This document shows positions 54,890 to 64,000 of a DNA stretch of 64,000 bases, piece after piece. The translations under genes were made by a program, and so were the position numbers. The stretch covers positions 9,082,297 through 9,146,296 of the forward strand of contig OU452206.1 of assembly GCA_911728435.2 (NCBI GenBank), written 5' to 3'. Origin of the DNA: Apoderus coryli (lineage: Eukaryota; Arthropoda; Insecta; Coleoptera; Attelabidae). The notes beneath the pieces are model-generated. The model searched no databases. It saw nothing but the letters and a program-made list of their open reading frames with translations, and was not told the origin of the DNA. Position 1 is the first letter of the stretch. Every line of letters begins with the position of its first letter.

Positions 54890-57800
54890 GTAATAATTAT
54901 TTGTAATTACAATTTTTTTTTAAATTTGTTTGAATCTAAACAAAAAAAAATAACACGGCTTTTATTTGGAATTATTTTTCAGTCGATGGTTCCTATTGTT
55001 TAACTTGTGGCTCAGATAAAAAAATTAAACTTTGGAATCCGTATCGCAGTTTATTATTGAAAACTTACGGTGGCCATGGCAATGAAGTTCTAGATGCATG
55101 CAGTTCTTGTGATAGTAGTCAAATAGCTTCAGGTTCATCTGACAAATCTGTGATATTATGGGATGTATCTACTGCAAAAGTTTTACGCAGATTCCGAGGA
55201 CACGCTGCTAGTGTTGCCTCTGTGAAATTTAACGAAGAGTCAACCATCGTTGTGTCAGGTTGGGCCAACTTTATTTTTAGATTAATATACTTTTCGCAGA
55301 TTGTATATTTTACAAATCTTCAAAATATAAAAGGATTTGTACATATTTTAGGTAGCTTAGATAATACAGTTATGTGTTGGGATGTCAGATCCAGATCACA
55401 ACTTCCCATCCAAACCTTAAAAGACGCTAAAGATTGTATATCATCTGTAAAAGTTTCTGAACACGAGATTTTAACAGGATCTGTTGATTGTTCTGTGAGA
55501 AGATATGATTTGCGAAACGGTTCCTGCGATTCAGATTTTGTTGGAGGTAATTTACTTATAAGTATCTAAGTACATTTTCAACTATGCATGTAGCTGCGGC
55601 TCTAGGATATATATATATATTTCTTTGTATTATATATATACACCCTGTTTCATTAATATTGCAAAAAAATTTAGGATGAGTTTCCTTGCTTAAAAATAAG
55701 AAAAAAAGTTCATGTGAACCTGTGTCCGAAAATGCTTTGTTTCGAAGATACAGGGTGTTAAAATTTTATTTATTTTTTTGGTTTTTGTAAATAACTTTTG
55801 ACATAATTGGAATATTTTAATAAAAATTAGTATGTAGGGGTTTTTTGACATGAGAAATTTAATTTTGATATTAGTTTGGCGTTTTCTTGTAGGTGGCGCC
55901 ACCTACATATGTTTTCACCTATTTAAAGAGTCATAACTTTTTTAATCGTACTTCTTTTTATTTCTAAGAATAAAAATGGATTTATCTATCAGTTTTTCCG
56001 CAAAACATGCATACTTGGTAGAAGTCGCTACGAGCAACCGTTCTCGAGGTATTTAGATTTGAAAAAGTCAATGCCTGTAATTTTAAAAGGTAATATTTAT
56101 GTATTATAAATTTTCTTTTATCTTAGAAAAGTGTTTTAAGGTTAATTGTTATTTATTGTAAGTAATAAATTTAAACGCATTTTGTCACAAAAGATTTAGC
56201 AATAGTTATTTGTCTTAAATTTTCGAAACATAATAATACAATAACGATTTTTCTGGAAAAGGCAAAAACGCAAAGGTTTTATTATTATCTTTTTTTATTT
56301 ATCAATATTAATCATAAGGGCGTTTAAAAAAACGAACGTTTAACAAAAATGCTGTGAAACAGTCAGCTACTAAAATAATAATAACAATAATAACAATAAC
56401 TGACATTAACAATTTTGTAAGAAAAATATTTAAGAAATGACAATCTCATTAAAAAGTCCTTTGTTTAAATTACAAGAGTTGTTCAAAATGTGAACCCCCA
56501 ACTGTAATACAAGCATCTATCCTACGACGCATTGATTGGCGAACGCGTTCAAATATTCCGGGTGTGTGTCTAATTGTTTCACAGGATGCAATGATGCGGT
56601 TTCTTAATTCCTCCACAGTTTCTATTGGGGTCGTATAAACCAAATGTTTAAGGTGACCCCAAAGGAAAAAATCCAATGAATTTAGGTCCGGAGACCTCGG
56701 GGGCCAGGGTTGTGCTCCTCCTCGACCGATCCAACGATTTGGATACACAGTATTTAAATATTCCCGCGCAACTAAACTGAAATGTGGAGGAGCGCCATCG
56801 TGCATGAAATACATTTGCAATCTCAATTGTAGTGGGACATCTTCTAAAAGTATGGGTAATACATCTTCAAGAAAACGACGATAAACTTCTCCAGTAAGCC
56901 TCGGTTGTAAAAAATATGGGCCTATCAAATGGTCTTCAATAATCCCCACCCAAACGTTAAGTGAAAACTGGTGTTGACGGCCTTCTAAAATTGCATGTGG
57001 GTTTTCACCTGCCCATACATGATTGTTGTGGAAATTAATTATGGCTTCTCTGGAGAAATTTGCCTCATCGGTGAATAATATTCGTCCTAAAAAATGTGGA
57101 TTTTCTCCAAGTTTTTGTTGCATCCATCGACAAAAATCTACTCTTAGGGGAAAATCTGTGGGTAAGAGTGCCTGTACACGCTGGATGTGATAAGGGTATA
57201 AGAGATTGTTCTTTAAAATTCTGAAAACTGTTGAAGCACTTACATTTACGTTTAAAGCACGATTCATATTTAAAGCAATCTTTCTGGTACTTGTTGTAGG
57301 AGTTTCTTCAATCTGATGAAGCACATGTTCTTCTACCTGTGGAGTTGCTGCTGTGCGGGGCCTCCCGTTTTCAGCGGTTTGTTTTTGAAAACTTCCATTT
57401 TCATGAAGACGTTGATGGAGACGAGAAAACATCGTATGATACGGGATGACACGATTAGGGTATTTTTCTTCATAAAGACGTCTAGCTGCTAATGAATTAC
57501 CGTTGGCCAGGCCATAAACGAAATGCATATCGCACATTTCACTATTTGTGTAATTCATTTTGAAAAGCTTAACCAACTTAATAATTAAATACTTGACTAA
57601 TCAATGTCAATATGAGATGCATTAAAATGTTTTTTTTTTCAGTTGTCATTTGTTATTTGCTTTCTATTGCCATGACAAATCATAGCACACTCGATGAAAA
57701 AAGTGAACATTTACTTTTGCGCAATCAGTTACTGTGCGCTTTAAATAATTTACACAAAATAAATAAAATTTTAACACCCTGTATCTTCGAAACAAAGCAT

Positions 57801-60658
57801 TTTCGGACACAGGTTCACATGAACTTTTTTTCTTATTTTTAAGCAAGGAAACTCATCCTAAATTTTTTTGCAATATTAATGAAACACCCTGTATATATAT
57901 ATATATATAGATAAACTATTCGATATGTATTACTTTGAACGAAAAACTAGTATTAGGGACTTGGGAGTTGTTTTCCGATCAGATCTAAGGTTTAATGATC
58001 ATTATTAGGTTGTGAGTGCAAAGGCTTACACCGGCGTTGGGACTTTATCCGAGATATGTCAAAGTTTCTACCATCAAGAGTGTATATTTTGCACTTGTTA
58101 GACAACATCTTGAATATGCATCGGTTGTGTGGATGCGGAGAGCTGTTACGCATATACATTCTATAGAGAAAGTGCAAAAACGATTTTTACGATCTCTATC
58201 TGCGTGATAAACAAACCCACCCATTTAGAATTTCATACATCGTTGCAATACGTCTGTGTGTGAGATTTTTTAACGTTGTAATGCTGCTGCACATCAGCAA
58301 TCACACGACCCCTGACAGCAATGAAGTCCGACCCAATGGCATATTGTCTACCACACATTTACGAAAAAAAAATGCATTGTTATAATACCAGTATGTCTTC
58401 GGGATAAACCACCTAACCTTGTGTCCATTTCTCCGATTTGGGAAGTGGAGTTTTTGTAGACATGACATGATCGAACCTCTTTTAAATCACTTTTTTTGTT
58501 TTAGCTCCAATCACTTGTGTGAGTTTTTCACATGATGGACAATGTATCCTAGTTAGTTCAGCTGATAATACTGTAAGGCTATTAGACAAAAACACTGGAG
58601 AAATGTTAGGCGAGTAAGTAATATATATTTATCTGCGAGGTTGAAGCAGTGCTTCCTAACTTAACCTAAATTTAACTTATATTTTACCTTAAACCAATCT
58701 GAAAAATGTTTTATAATTTGTTTACAAATTAATATGTTCTATTAGGTGTCTGACAGATATTCTCGGGTAGGGCGTTGTAATATTTTGAAACCGTATAGGA
58801 AAATGACCGCTCAAACATTGATGTTGAGTGTAGCGGTAGATATTGATATCATGCGGAACTTGAATCTTTCATATAAGTATCCCGCCTTTTTTCTTCTAAT
58901 GATTTGAGTAAACAAAATTAGTGAATTCTTAACCATCCGATTTCATTAATCTTAGCGCATCAACTGAATCCTATCCTTACCAATTTTAGTTAAACTAGGA
59001 CCGTATATGACATCGCCATAATTAAAATGTGAAAGTACTAAACTGCCACATAAAAGTTTTTTTGTTTGCCAGCTAACCTACTCTCCTACAACAGTATATT
59101 GCTTTTAAATTAGTAAAACCCATCCTCATGCAAAGGCGCAATGCTTCGTAAACCTCTATTCGGTATTCAGTACGATCCCCAGGTTTTTTACAGAGCCAGT
59201 GCACTTTAATCTCTTTATGGGTTTTATTACCAAACAGCAAAATCTTCCCATAAGATTGAAATGCTTTCATAATTTCTGAAATGTCCTGTCAACACTTTCC
59301 TCTACCGCATTTGGTGCAAACGATAGATATATCCGAGTATCATCCGCGTACATGTGAGCCTTACAAAATTGTAAGAATTCGGTAAACTGGGACGTATATA
59401 AAGGAAACAAAATTGGGGACAGAATGGACTGTATTCTGTGCAGCACGCCACTCATCAATATTTCTATCTGCGATAGCTTTCCTCTATGGGAAACCATTTG
59501 ACTACGCTTAGTCAAATAGTTTTTAATTAGGGCGGTGGATGGACCGTTAAAACCAATATACCTCATAACAGCAATCAATAAACTATGATCAAGCCTATCA
59601 AATGCTTTACTGTAATGCAGCAGTACTAAACACGTCATTTTACCCTGATCAGTAGCCGTAAATAGATCATCTGTGACATTAAGCAGGGCAGTGCAACAGC
59701 TATAATCGGATCTGAAGTCTTGAAATCTGACGAAAACTATTTCTCCAGATTTTAGGGTACATACTTTTTTCAATAATTGATGATGTGAAGGATCACGGAC
59801 AAAACAGGGACAGCTACAACGTAGCATGTCAAGACTTACACCATCATGTCCCACTTTATTGAGTCTAAGGCTTTGGCTATATTTTCTATCTCAACCATTT
59901 TGGATCACGGTTAGACGAGTAAAAATTTATTGTCTCAGCAGCAGGTTGCCCAATAGGGATGTTCACAAAATATTCATTTATTATGCCAAGATCCTCCAAA
60001 TGTTGAAGTATACTTGTTCACCCTTTGCCATAAATATTCATATCTCTTAATATCTTCCAATTATTCTTAGAACTGTTTTGTTGAATACGATCCTATAAGA
60101 AAGATCTGTTAAAGCGATCAGTCTCCATTGACACCCTGTATTCCTCCCAGTTTTCTGTAATTTTATGTTTTTATATCGAGTGCGGGCTTTATTTAGATTT
60201 AAAAAAGTATGTTGGTGAAGTGGTAAAACTTGTCTTTCAATACATAACCTCAAAATTCGGCTAATTTGCAGTGTCGAATTAGAAGAATTTCAATGAATAA
60301 AACCTCAATTCAGTCTTTTATTTCAAATTAGCTTATTATCAAGCTGTACATGAACATTTGATATATTTTGTAATGCATACAGAAATGTGTTTATAGGTAC
60401 GTGGGTCACAAATCTGGTAACCTAAATATAGAGAGCTCTATAATCACCAGCGACAATTTCGTTATGTCAGGGTCTACAGATGGTGCACTTTGGATATGGG
60501 ATCTAGTTAGTGCTGAAGTAAAAGGATGTTTGGAGCATACACGAAGTAAAGTACTTCACTCCCTGGATGTTCATCCTAAAAAAGATATTGTATTAACAGC
60601 TTCTGTTAATACGGTGAAGCTTTGGAGTACTGAAGATCATCAAGATGAGGCTGATTAG
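54817..60658 (+). CDS. WDR83: WD repeat-containing protein 83 (MORG1)
   Basis: WDR83/MORG1 is a seven-bladed WD40 scaffold reported in MAPK modules and with the spliceosome. Five phase-consistent exons (54817-54889, 54983-55258, 55352-55546, 58505-58613, 60397-60658) give 304 residues, close to the roughly 315 of vertebrate WDR83. WD signatures include GAVRTVRFNVDGSYCLTCGS, KKIKLWNPYRSLLLKTYGGH, DKSVILWDV, RRFRGHAASVASVKFNEES, NTVMCWDVRSRSQ, SCVRRYDL-type blade 5 (GSVDCSVRRYDLRNG), NTVRLLDKNTGEMLGEYVGH and STDGALWIWDL. The first ATG is 54817; a second ATG (54823) follows two codons on. Intron 3 holds a complete DNA transposon and a LINE scrap; intron 4 an antisense LINE. Confidence 0.95.
54983..55258 (+). 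CDS. WDR83: WDR83 exon 2
   Basis: Acceptor atttttcag/TCGAT and donor TCAG/gttggg. Covers blades 1-3. The next intron (55259-55351, 93 nt) is stop-free and in frame. Confidence 0.9.
55352..55546 (+). CDS. WDR83: WDR83 exon 3
   Basis: Acceptor atattttag/GTAGC and donor GGAG/gtaatt. Encodes SLDNTVMCWDV to DSDFVG. Confidence 0.92.
55641..57892 (-). mobile_element. Complete Tc1/mariner-superfamily-like transposon
   Basis: About 2.25 kb, bounded by inverted repeats of about 130 bp (55648-55778 and about 57756-57886) that agree almost base for base through ttaatattgcaaaaaaattt, gttcatgtgaacctgtgtcc and gatacagggtgttaaaattt. It is embedded in (TA)n on both sides, consistent with TA target use. The outer heptamers differ: caccctg on the left, cagggtg on the right read inward. 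It carries one intact transposase ORF and lies in WDR83 intron 3, antisense. Confidence 0.9.
56470..57558 (-). CDS. Intact transposase, DUF4817/IS630-Tc1-mariner type
   Basis: 362 codons from ATG at 57558 to a stop at 56470; the frame continues six codons upstream without ATG. The N-terminal HTH region (NYTNSEMCDMHFVYGLANGN to HENGSF, about 1-55) is of the DUF4817 type common in insect transposases. A second HTH-like region follows (STRKIALNMNRALNVNVSAS). The DDE-type core shows FTDEANFSREA (first D), MHDGAPPHFS (second D) and WPPRSPDLNSLDFFLWGHLK (third D), with 36 residues between the second and third Asp by my count. The C-terminus is GGSHFEQLL. It would cut and paste the flanking 2.25 kb element. 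No stops or frameshifts. Confidence 0.9.
   Translation of the reverse strand: MNYTNSEMCDMHFVYGLANGNSLAARRLYEEKYPNRVIPYHTMFSRLHQRLHENGSFQKQTAENGRPRTAATPQVEEHVLHQIEETPTTSTRKIALNMNRALNVNVSASTVFRILKNNLLYPYHIQRVQALLPTDFPLRVDFCRWMQQKLGENPHFLGRILFTDEANFSREAIINFHNNHVWAGENPHAILEGRQHQFSLNVWVGIIEDHLIGPYFLQPRLTGEVYRRFLEDVLPILLEDVPLQLRLQMYFMHDGAPPHFSLVAREYLNTVYPNRWIGRGGAQPWPPRSPDLNSLDFFLWGHLKHLVYTTPIETVEELRNRIIASCETIRHTPGIFERVRQSMRRRIDACITVGGSHFEQLL
57925..58490 (+). mobile_element. LINE RT C-terminal scrap
   Basis: The plus frames read SIRDLGVVFRSDLRFNDH, then STIKSVYFALVRQHLEYASV VW (split here) and HIHSIEKVQKRFLRSLSA, the post-RT region of jockey-like LINEs. Truncated; lies between the transposon and WDR83 exon 4. 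Confidence 0.65.
58505..58613 (+). CDS. WDR83: WDR83 exon 4
   Basis: Acceptor ttgttttag/CTCC and donor GGCGA/gtaagt. Encodes PITCVSFSHDGQCILVSSAD and NTVRLLDKNTGEMLG. Confidence 0.93.
58640..59860 (-). mobile_element. Degraded LINE (RT to 3' end) in WDR83 intron 4
   Basis: The minus strand encodes FRSDYSCCTALLNVTDDLFT, LLHYSKAFDRLDHSLLIAVM, SPILFPLYTSQFTEFLQFC and HMYADDTRIYLSFAPN (RT motifs; Tyr for the usual Asp/His variations elsewhere), then KVHWLCKKPGDRTEYRIEVY and a C-terminus shared with 39625-40190. Stops and frameshifts; antisense to WDR83. Confidence 0.75.
60397..60658 (+). CDS. WDR83: WDR83 exon 5
   Basis: Acceptor gtttatag/GTACG; stop TAG 60656-60658. Encodes YVGHKSGNLNIESSIITSDN to LWSTEDHQDEAD. 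Confidence 0.93.
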
Positions 60659-61285
60659 GTTGGAAACATTTATTTATTTAATTGATTGCAGTGGCGACTT
60701 GTCGAAGGTAATGTCTATCATATTAAAATGAATGTTAAGTATGACATCCCTTATTATCACGTTTAAGTGATACTGGAGAGTTTTTTTGTAGTTTTCAGTT
60801 CACCTTTGTGTGTGTGGGGAATTTGCCAAATTATGTTTAAACTTCTTCGTTTAATGAGCTGAGAGCCGTCATTGATTGTGTATTACACGATAAAGCATGA
60901 TGTGAATTATCTATTATTAATTATGATACAATAGAACATGTTGATTAAATTATAAACATTTTTGTTTAATTTGAAAACGTAAATATTATCGCACCTATAT
61001 CCATCCACATTCAAGAGCGTCGATAAAAAAAAACAAAATTGTATTATAGCACACACGATCACACCAACAGAAGCGTCTAATTGGCAAGAACAAAACTTAC
61101 TGTCTAATAATACCTAAAACCAGGGAAGAGCATCTATGCGTAAACAAAGATTGCCTACGGCCTGGCATAGACAACGCGTAAAATATACATTTTTTGACAG
61201 TTTTTTTAGGTTAGGGGTTTATTTTTCATGATGTGGATATTGCCAAATATTTATATGCCGAACGCCCCCCTAACGCCACGGGACT
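60659..61285. other. 3' flank of WDR83
   Basis: AT-rich, no gene seen. No clear AATAAA within the first 100 bases after the stop. Confidence 0.4.
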
Positions 61286-61890
61286 TAATAATTTTGATCT
61301 AGTTAGAGCCATATAAGTTGCCTATTTCTAGCAACAAAGCTGCAAAATTTCAAAATCTGTAAGGAGATACTTGTCGTAATTAAAAAACACCGTTATTTAC
61401 AAAAAAAAACCCTTGCATCTTGGGAACAATGCTTTATAATAAATGCTTTATTGTGCAAAATAACCAAATGAAAGCAAACAATAAATTTTACAATATTTTA
61501 CATAATCTAGTACAGTTAAGTTCAGTCCTCAGGCTATCAACACAAAGGAAATGAGATTTGGCATATGCCACTCTTCCACTCATTCCAAAATAAATCATAA
61601 ACTAAAAAGAAAGAAAGAACACGCCACATACTACTTGTCCAGTGCTATGGAAAAAGTCTGCGCCTCAACTCACGCCTAAAACTAACCAAAGGCATATCTA
61701 TAAATTCCAGCAGTTTATTTGAAAGTTAACTAAATTGTGGAGTTGAGTTATATGTTGGGTGTCAATATCTGCTGGCGCAATCAGCGCATGCCCAAAAATA
61801 GCACACACATATTACATGGTAAGCTGTTTCAACTGCCCCAATCACTCCCTTAAATATTGCCGTGTCTTTTTGAAACACCCTGTATATTCT
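61286..61890. repeat. Dispersed repeat, copy with nested insertion
   Basis: Blocks at 61286-61430 (atctagttagagccatataa, gttatttacaaaaaaaaacc) and 61845-61890 (cttaaatattgccgtgtctt, gaaacaccctgtatat) match 37735-38000 in order. The intervening 61435-61840 is absent there and starts ataaatgctttattgtgc, like a minus-strand LINE 3' end. So a LINE tail appears to have landed in an older repeat. Confidence 0.6.
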
Positions 61891-62639
61891 TTATTTGTTA
61901 CTAGGGTTACCAGGCGTCGGGCTAATAATGGGACGGTTCGTATTTGAACTGACCAATCCCGAGTTGTCCCGATTTATAAAACAAAAATCCCGATGTTGTC
62001 ATTGTTTTGGCATTATTAGCGCTTTTTGACCACTTCTTTCTGTATTCTCAATTGGTCTAGCATTTTTATCTGTTTTTTTAACATTGAATGACTTCGATAA
62101 GGCTTATTTACATTATTAAATTTCATTAAATCAAAAGATTTCCAAAAATATGCAACTCAGTTTTGAAGACGGTCGTTATAACGACGACGCCACTAATTGG
62201 TGGATTAATAATTAATATTTTGGTGCTAAATGGGAAGTTGTGCCCACCGCAATGAAACGAAAATATATTAGAAAGAAAAACATTTTATTAAAAAAAAAAT
62301 CAACAATCACAAGCCATTGGTTCATTATAATCTATATTGTCACAGTTATTTTAACGTCATTAATTTAATATATTTATACATATTTGATAATTTTGATTTA
62401 CATCAAATTTAGAACTAAACTATAAGCAAAGAATAATAATCTTTGCGATAAGTACCTATTATCTCAATTTAAAGGCAGTCTTTTAAAACAAGCTGTCTTT
62501 ATTTTTCCAATATATTTTTTAATTAAATATTGAGCAATAACTCTACCATTTGCACACAATTCTCCCTTTATCAATCTAGTAAATATTCTAATATACTATA
62601 TCCGAGTTCAACAATACTATAAGAACAAGTTCTGCATTT
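61891..62639. other. AT-rich spacer
   Basis: No supported gene. The ORF at 61759-61947 spans a repeat boundary and is chance. Confidence 0.4.
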
Positions 62640-63450
62640 TTTGACATATCAATGACAGCGCTAAATGTCATAATGACACCTGGGTACGCTTTATTATTTG
62701 TTGTAAATGGGGGTCGAATGATACCTCATTTTAAAGATCTTTTTATGCTCAAAACATTCTCCAATTTTGAAAACCTTTGATTCAGTATTTTTCATCTAAC
62801 AAGCAGTAATTCATTAATTGTAAAGTTTTATTTTACAAAATAAATCGGCGTAAATCACACCAGCAAAATGTGCACCATTGACCTCCTGGCTAATAAATAA
62901 TCTATTGAGTAATTGTTATTGTTATTTGTGTCAGAATATAGTTTATGTCAATATTTTTGTTCTAATATTTAAAATGGCTCGTCTACTACGTGATAAATCT
63001 GAAGCGATTATTATACTTGGTGAAGCTAATCGAAATGATCACGCTGTTGTTCGTATGTGTAATGAACGTTATCCAGGATCCATACAGGAAATATTTGATG
63101 AAACTGGTATCAAAATTTCAAGAAACTGGTTCAGTTATCGATGTTCCAAACTCTGGGAAGCCAAAAATTGGGGGCGATTTGAAAGTCCAGGTCTTAGCCG
63201 AAATAATAGTTATTTCTGAACAAACCACGAGTAACAATATATAACATTGTGGTTTATTTTGTAAAATAAATGTTTGTTAGGTAAGAAATACGGAATCAAA
63301 TGTTTCCACAATTGGAGAGTGCTTGGAGCATAAAAAGACATTTAAAATGAGGTATCACTCATCCCTCTTTCCATTTAAAAAAAAATCGAAAGCATCCCCA
63401 ACTGTCATTATGACATTTGAAACTGTCATTGATATGTCACAAAATGTAGA
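62640..63450 (+). mobile_element. Internally deleted TIR element with long inverted repeats
   Basis: The ends (tgacatatcaatgacag at 62641 and ctgtcattgatatgtca near 63425) and the following roughly 200 bp are inverted copies, including atgtcataatgaca, gatacctcattttaaa, ctttttatgct and attttacaaaataaa. The centre retains the start of a transposase. At about 810 bp this is a deletion derivative able to be mobilised only in trans. Confidence 0.75.
62972..63240 (+). pseudogene. Transposase N-terminal remnant (DUF4817-like HTH)
   Basis: ATG at 62972 opens MARLLRDKSEAIIILGEANR then RMCNERYPGSIQEIFDETG, and, after a +1 shift, ETGSVIDVPNSGKPKIGG. The layout follows the N-terminal HTH and linker of the intact transposase at 56470-57558 (YEEKYPNR, ENGSFQKQTAENGRPR). 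The catalytic core is deleted. Confidence 0.6.
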
Positions 63451-64000
63451 AATTGTTGTTATAGTATTGTTCCAAACACATCACATATACCAAACGGTTC
63501 TTTGGTCACTGTATCATTTGACGATTGTATTAATATTATTCTTATGTTTTGTTTCTAATTTTGCAATTATTATATGTCTACAAATTATTGTAATTTTTTG
63601 ACAAATATATATATTGTAGTAGAAAAGCATTACAGAAGTTGAAGCGGTATAATGGGTGAGCACTGAAATGCCACAACTCATTCCTGAATTCAATCTACAA
63701 GAACAGGGTTTTGACATTTACGCGAAAATTATCAACCCTAAGAATTATTTGCAACTACTGAATAAAGATTGTTTTTTTCGCCTCTGATGACGGCAGTAGA
63801 TTGGTTACCGAAACGTTAGGTTCCATAAATATAAGTTTGTATTTATACCAAGTTTTATCAAACTTTTTTGAACAAAAAAAATTTAGATTTTTTCATTCTC
63901 TCAGTGCAATTTATTATTATTCTGAAAGGGTTCTTTTGAATGATGAATGTTTGGAATTTTAAATAACTGCGAACGAGGTACCCATGAATGAGTTTTAGCG
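63451..64000. other. Right-edge spacer
   Basis: No gene seen. gttaccgaaacgttaggttc with ctgatgacggcagtag near 63780 resembles fold-back termini elsewhere; its partner would lie beyond the window. Confidence 0.35.

Noticed and set aside
57612..57846. ORFs of 60-76 codons near the right TIR of the transposon
   Set aside because: They are translations of the inverted repeat, matched by a mirror ORF at 55690-55902; not genes.

Overview
This is a transposon-rich stretch of arthropod, almost certainly insect, nuclear DNA. The basis is AT-rich sequence with GT-AG introns, a pyrokinin/PBAN-type neuropeptide gene, metazoan cell-biology genes broken into exons, and many insect-type repeats (CR1/jockey-like and RTE-like LINEs, mariner, P-like, hAT, fold-back MITEs, SINEs). 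The order is not settled; a beetle-like genome is a guess only.

Host genes, left to right. (1) A short terminal exon of an unrecognised membrane protein (49-275, minus). (2) Atg9 (minus): two coding exons (16072-15692 and 3485-2407) either side of a 12.2 kb intron; its 3' exons lie beyond the left edge. (3) A Golgi reassembly-stacking protein, GRASP/GORASP (plus, 23030-25735, three exons), with a 47-codon ORF upstream. (4) A divergent cGMP-dependent protein kinase-like gene (plus, 33432-46495, seven exons) whose kinase motifs are intact but whose two cyclic-nucleotide pockets lack canonical residues. (5) A pyrokinin/PBAN precursor (plus, 50638-52944, two coding exons). (6) WDR83/MORG1 (plus, 54817-60658, five exons). 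These genes do not form a pathway or operon; they are ordinary neighbours.

Mobile DNA fills introns and spacers. Two elements look recent. One is a non-LTR retrotransposon with both ORFs open (10115 to about 14100) in the Atg9 intron. The other is a complete 2.25 kb Tc1/mariner-superfamily-like element with about 130-bp terminal inverted repeats and an intact 362-codon transposase (55641-57892) in WDR83 intron 3. Other notable items are two copies of a 5S-rRNA-like SINE (51133-51346, 53898-54155), a 227-bp inverted-repeat element carrying a tRNA-like sequence (30191-30417), an internally deleted P-like element with a THAP exon (27470-28370), a hAT-like MITE nested in an older repeat with an 8-bp target duplication (4708-5035), and about ten fold-back elements.

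Exon boundaries were read by eye from splice consensus, frame continuity and remembered family alignments. No search or fold was run, so family names for short TE relics are tentative.
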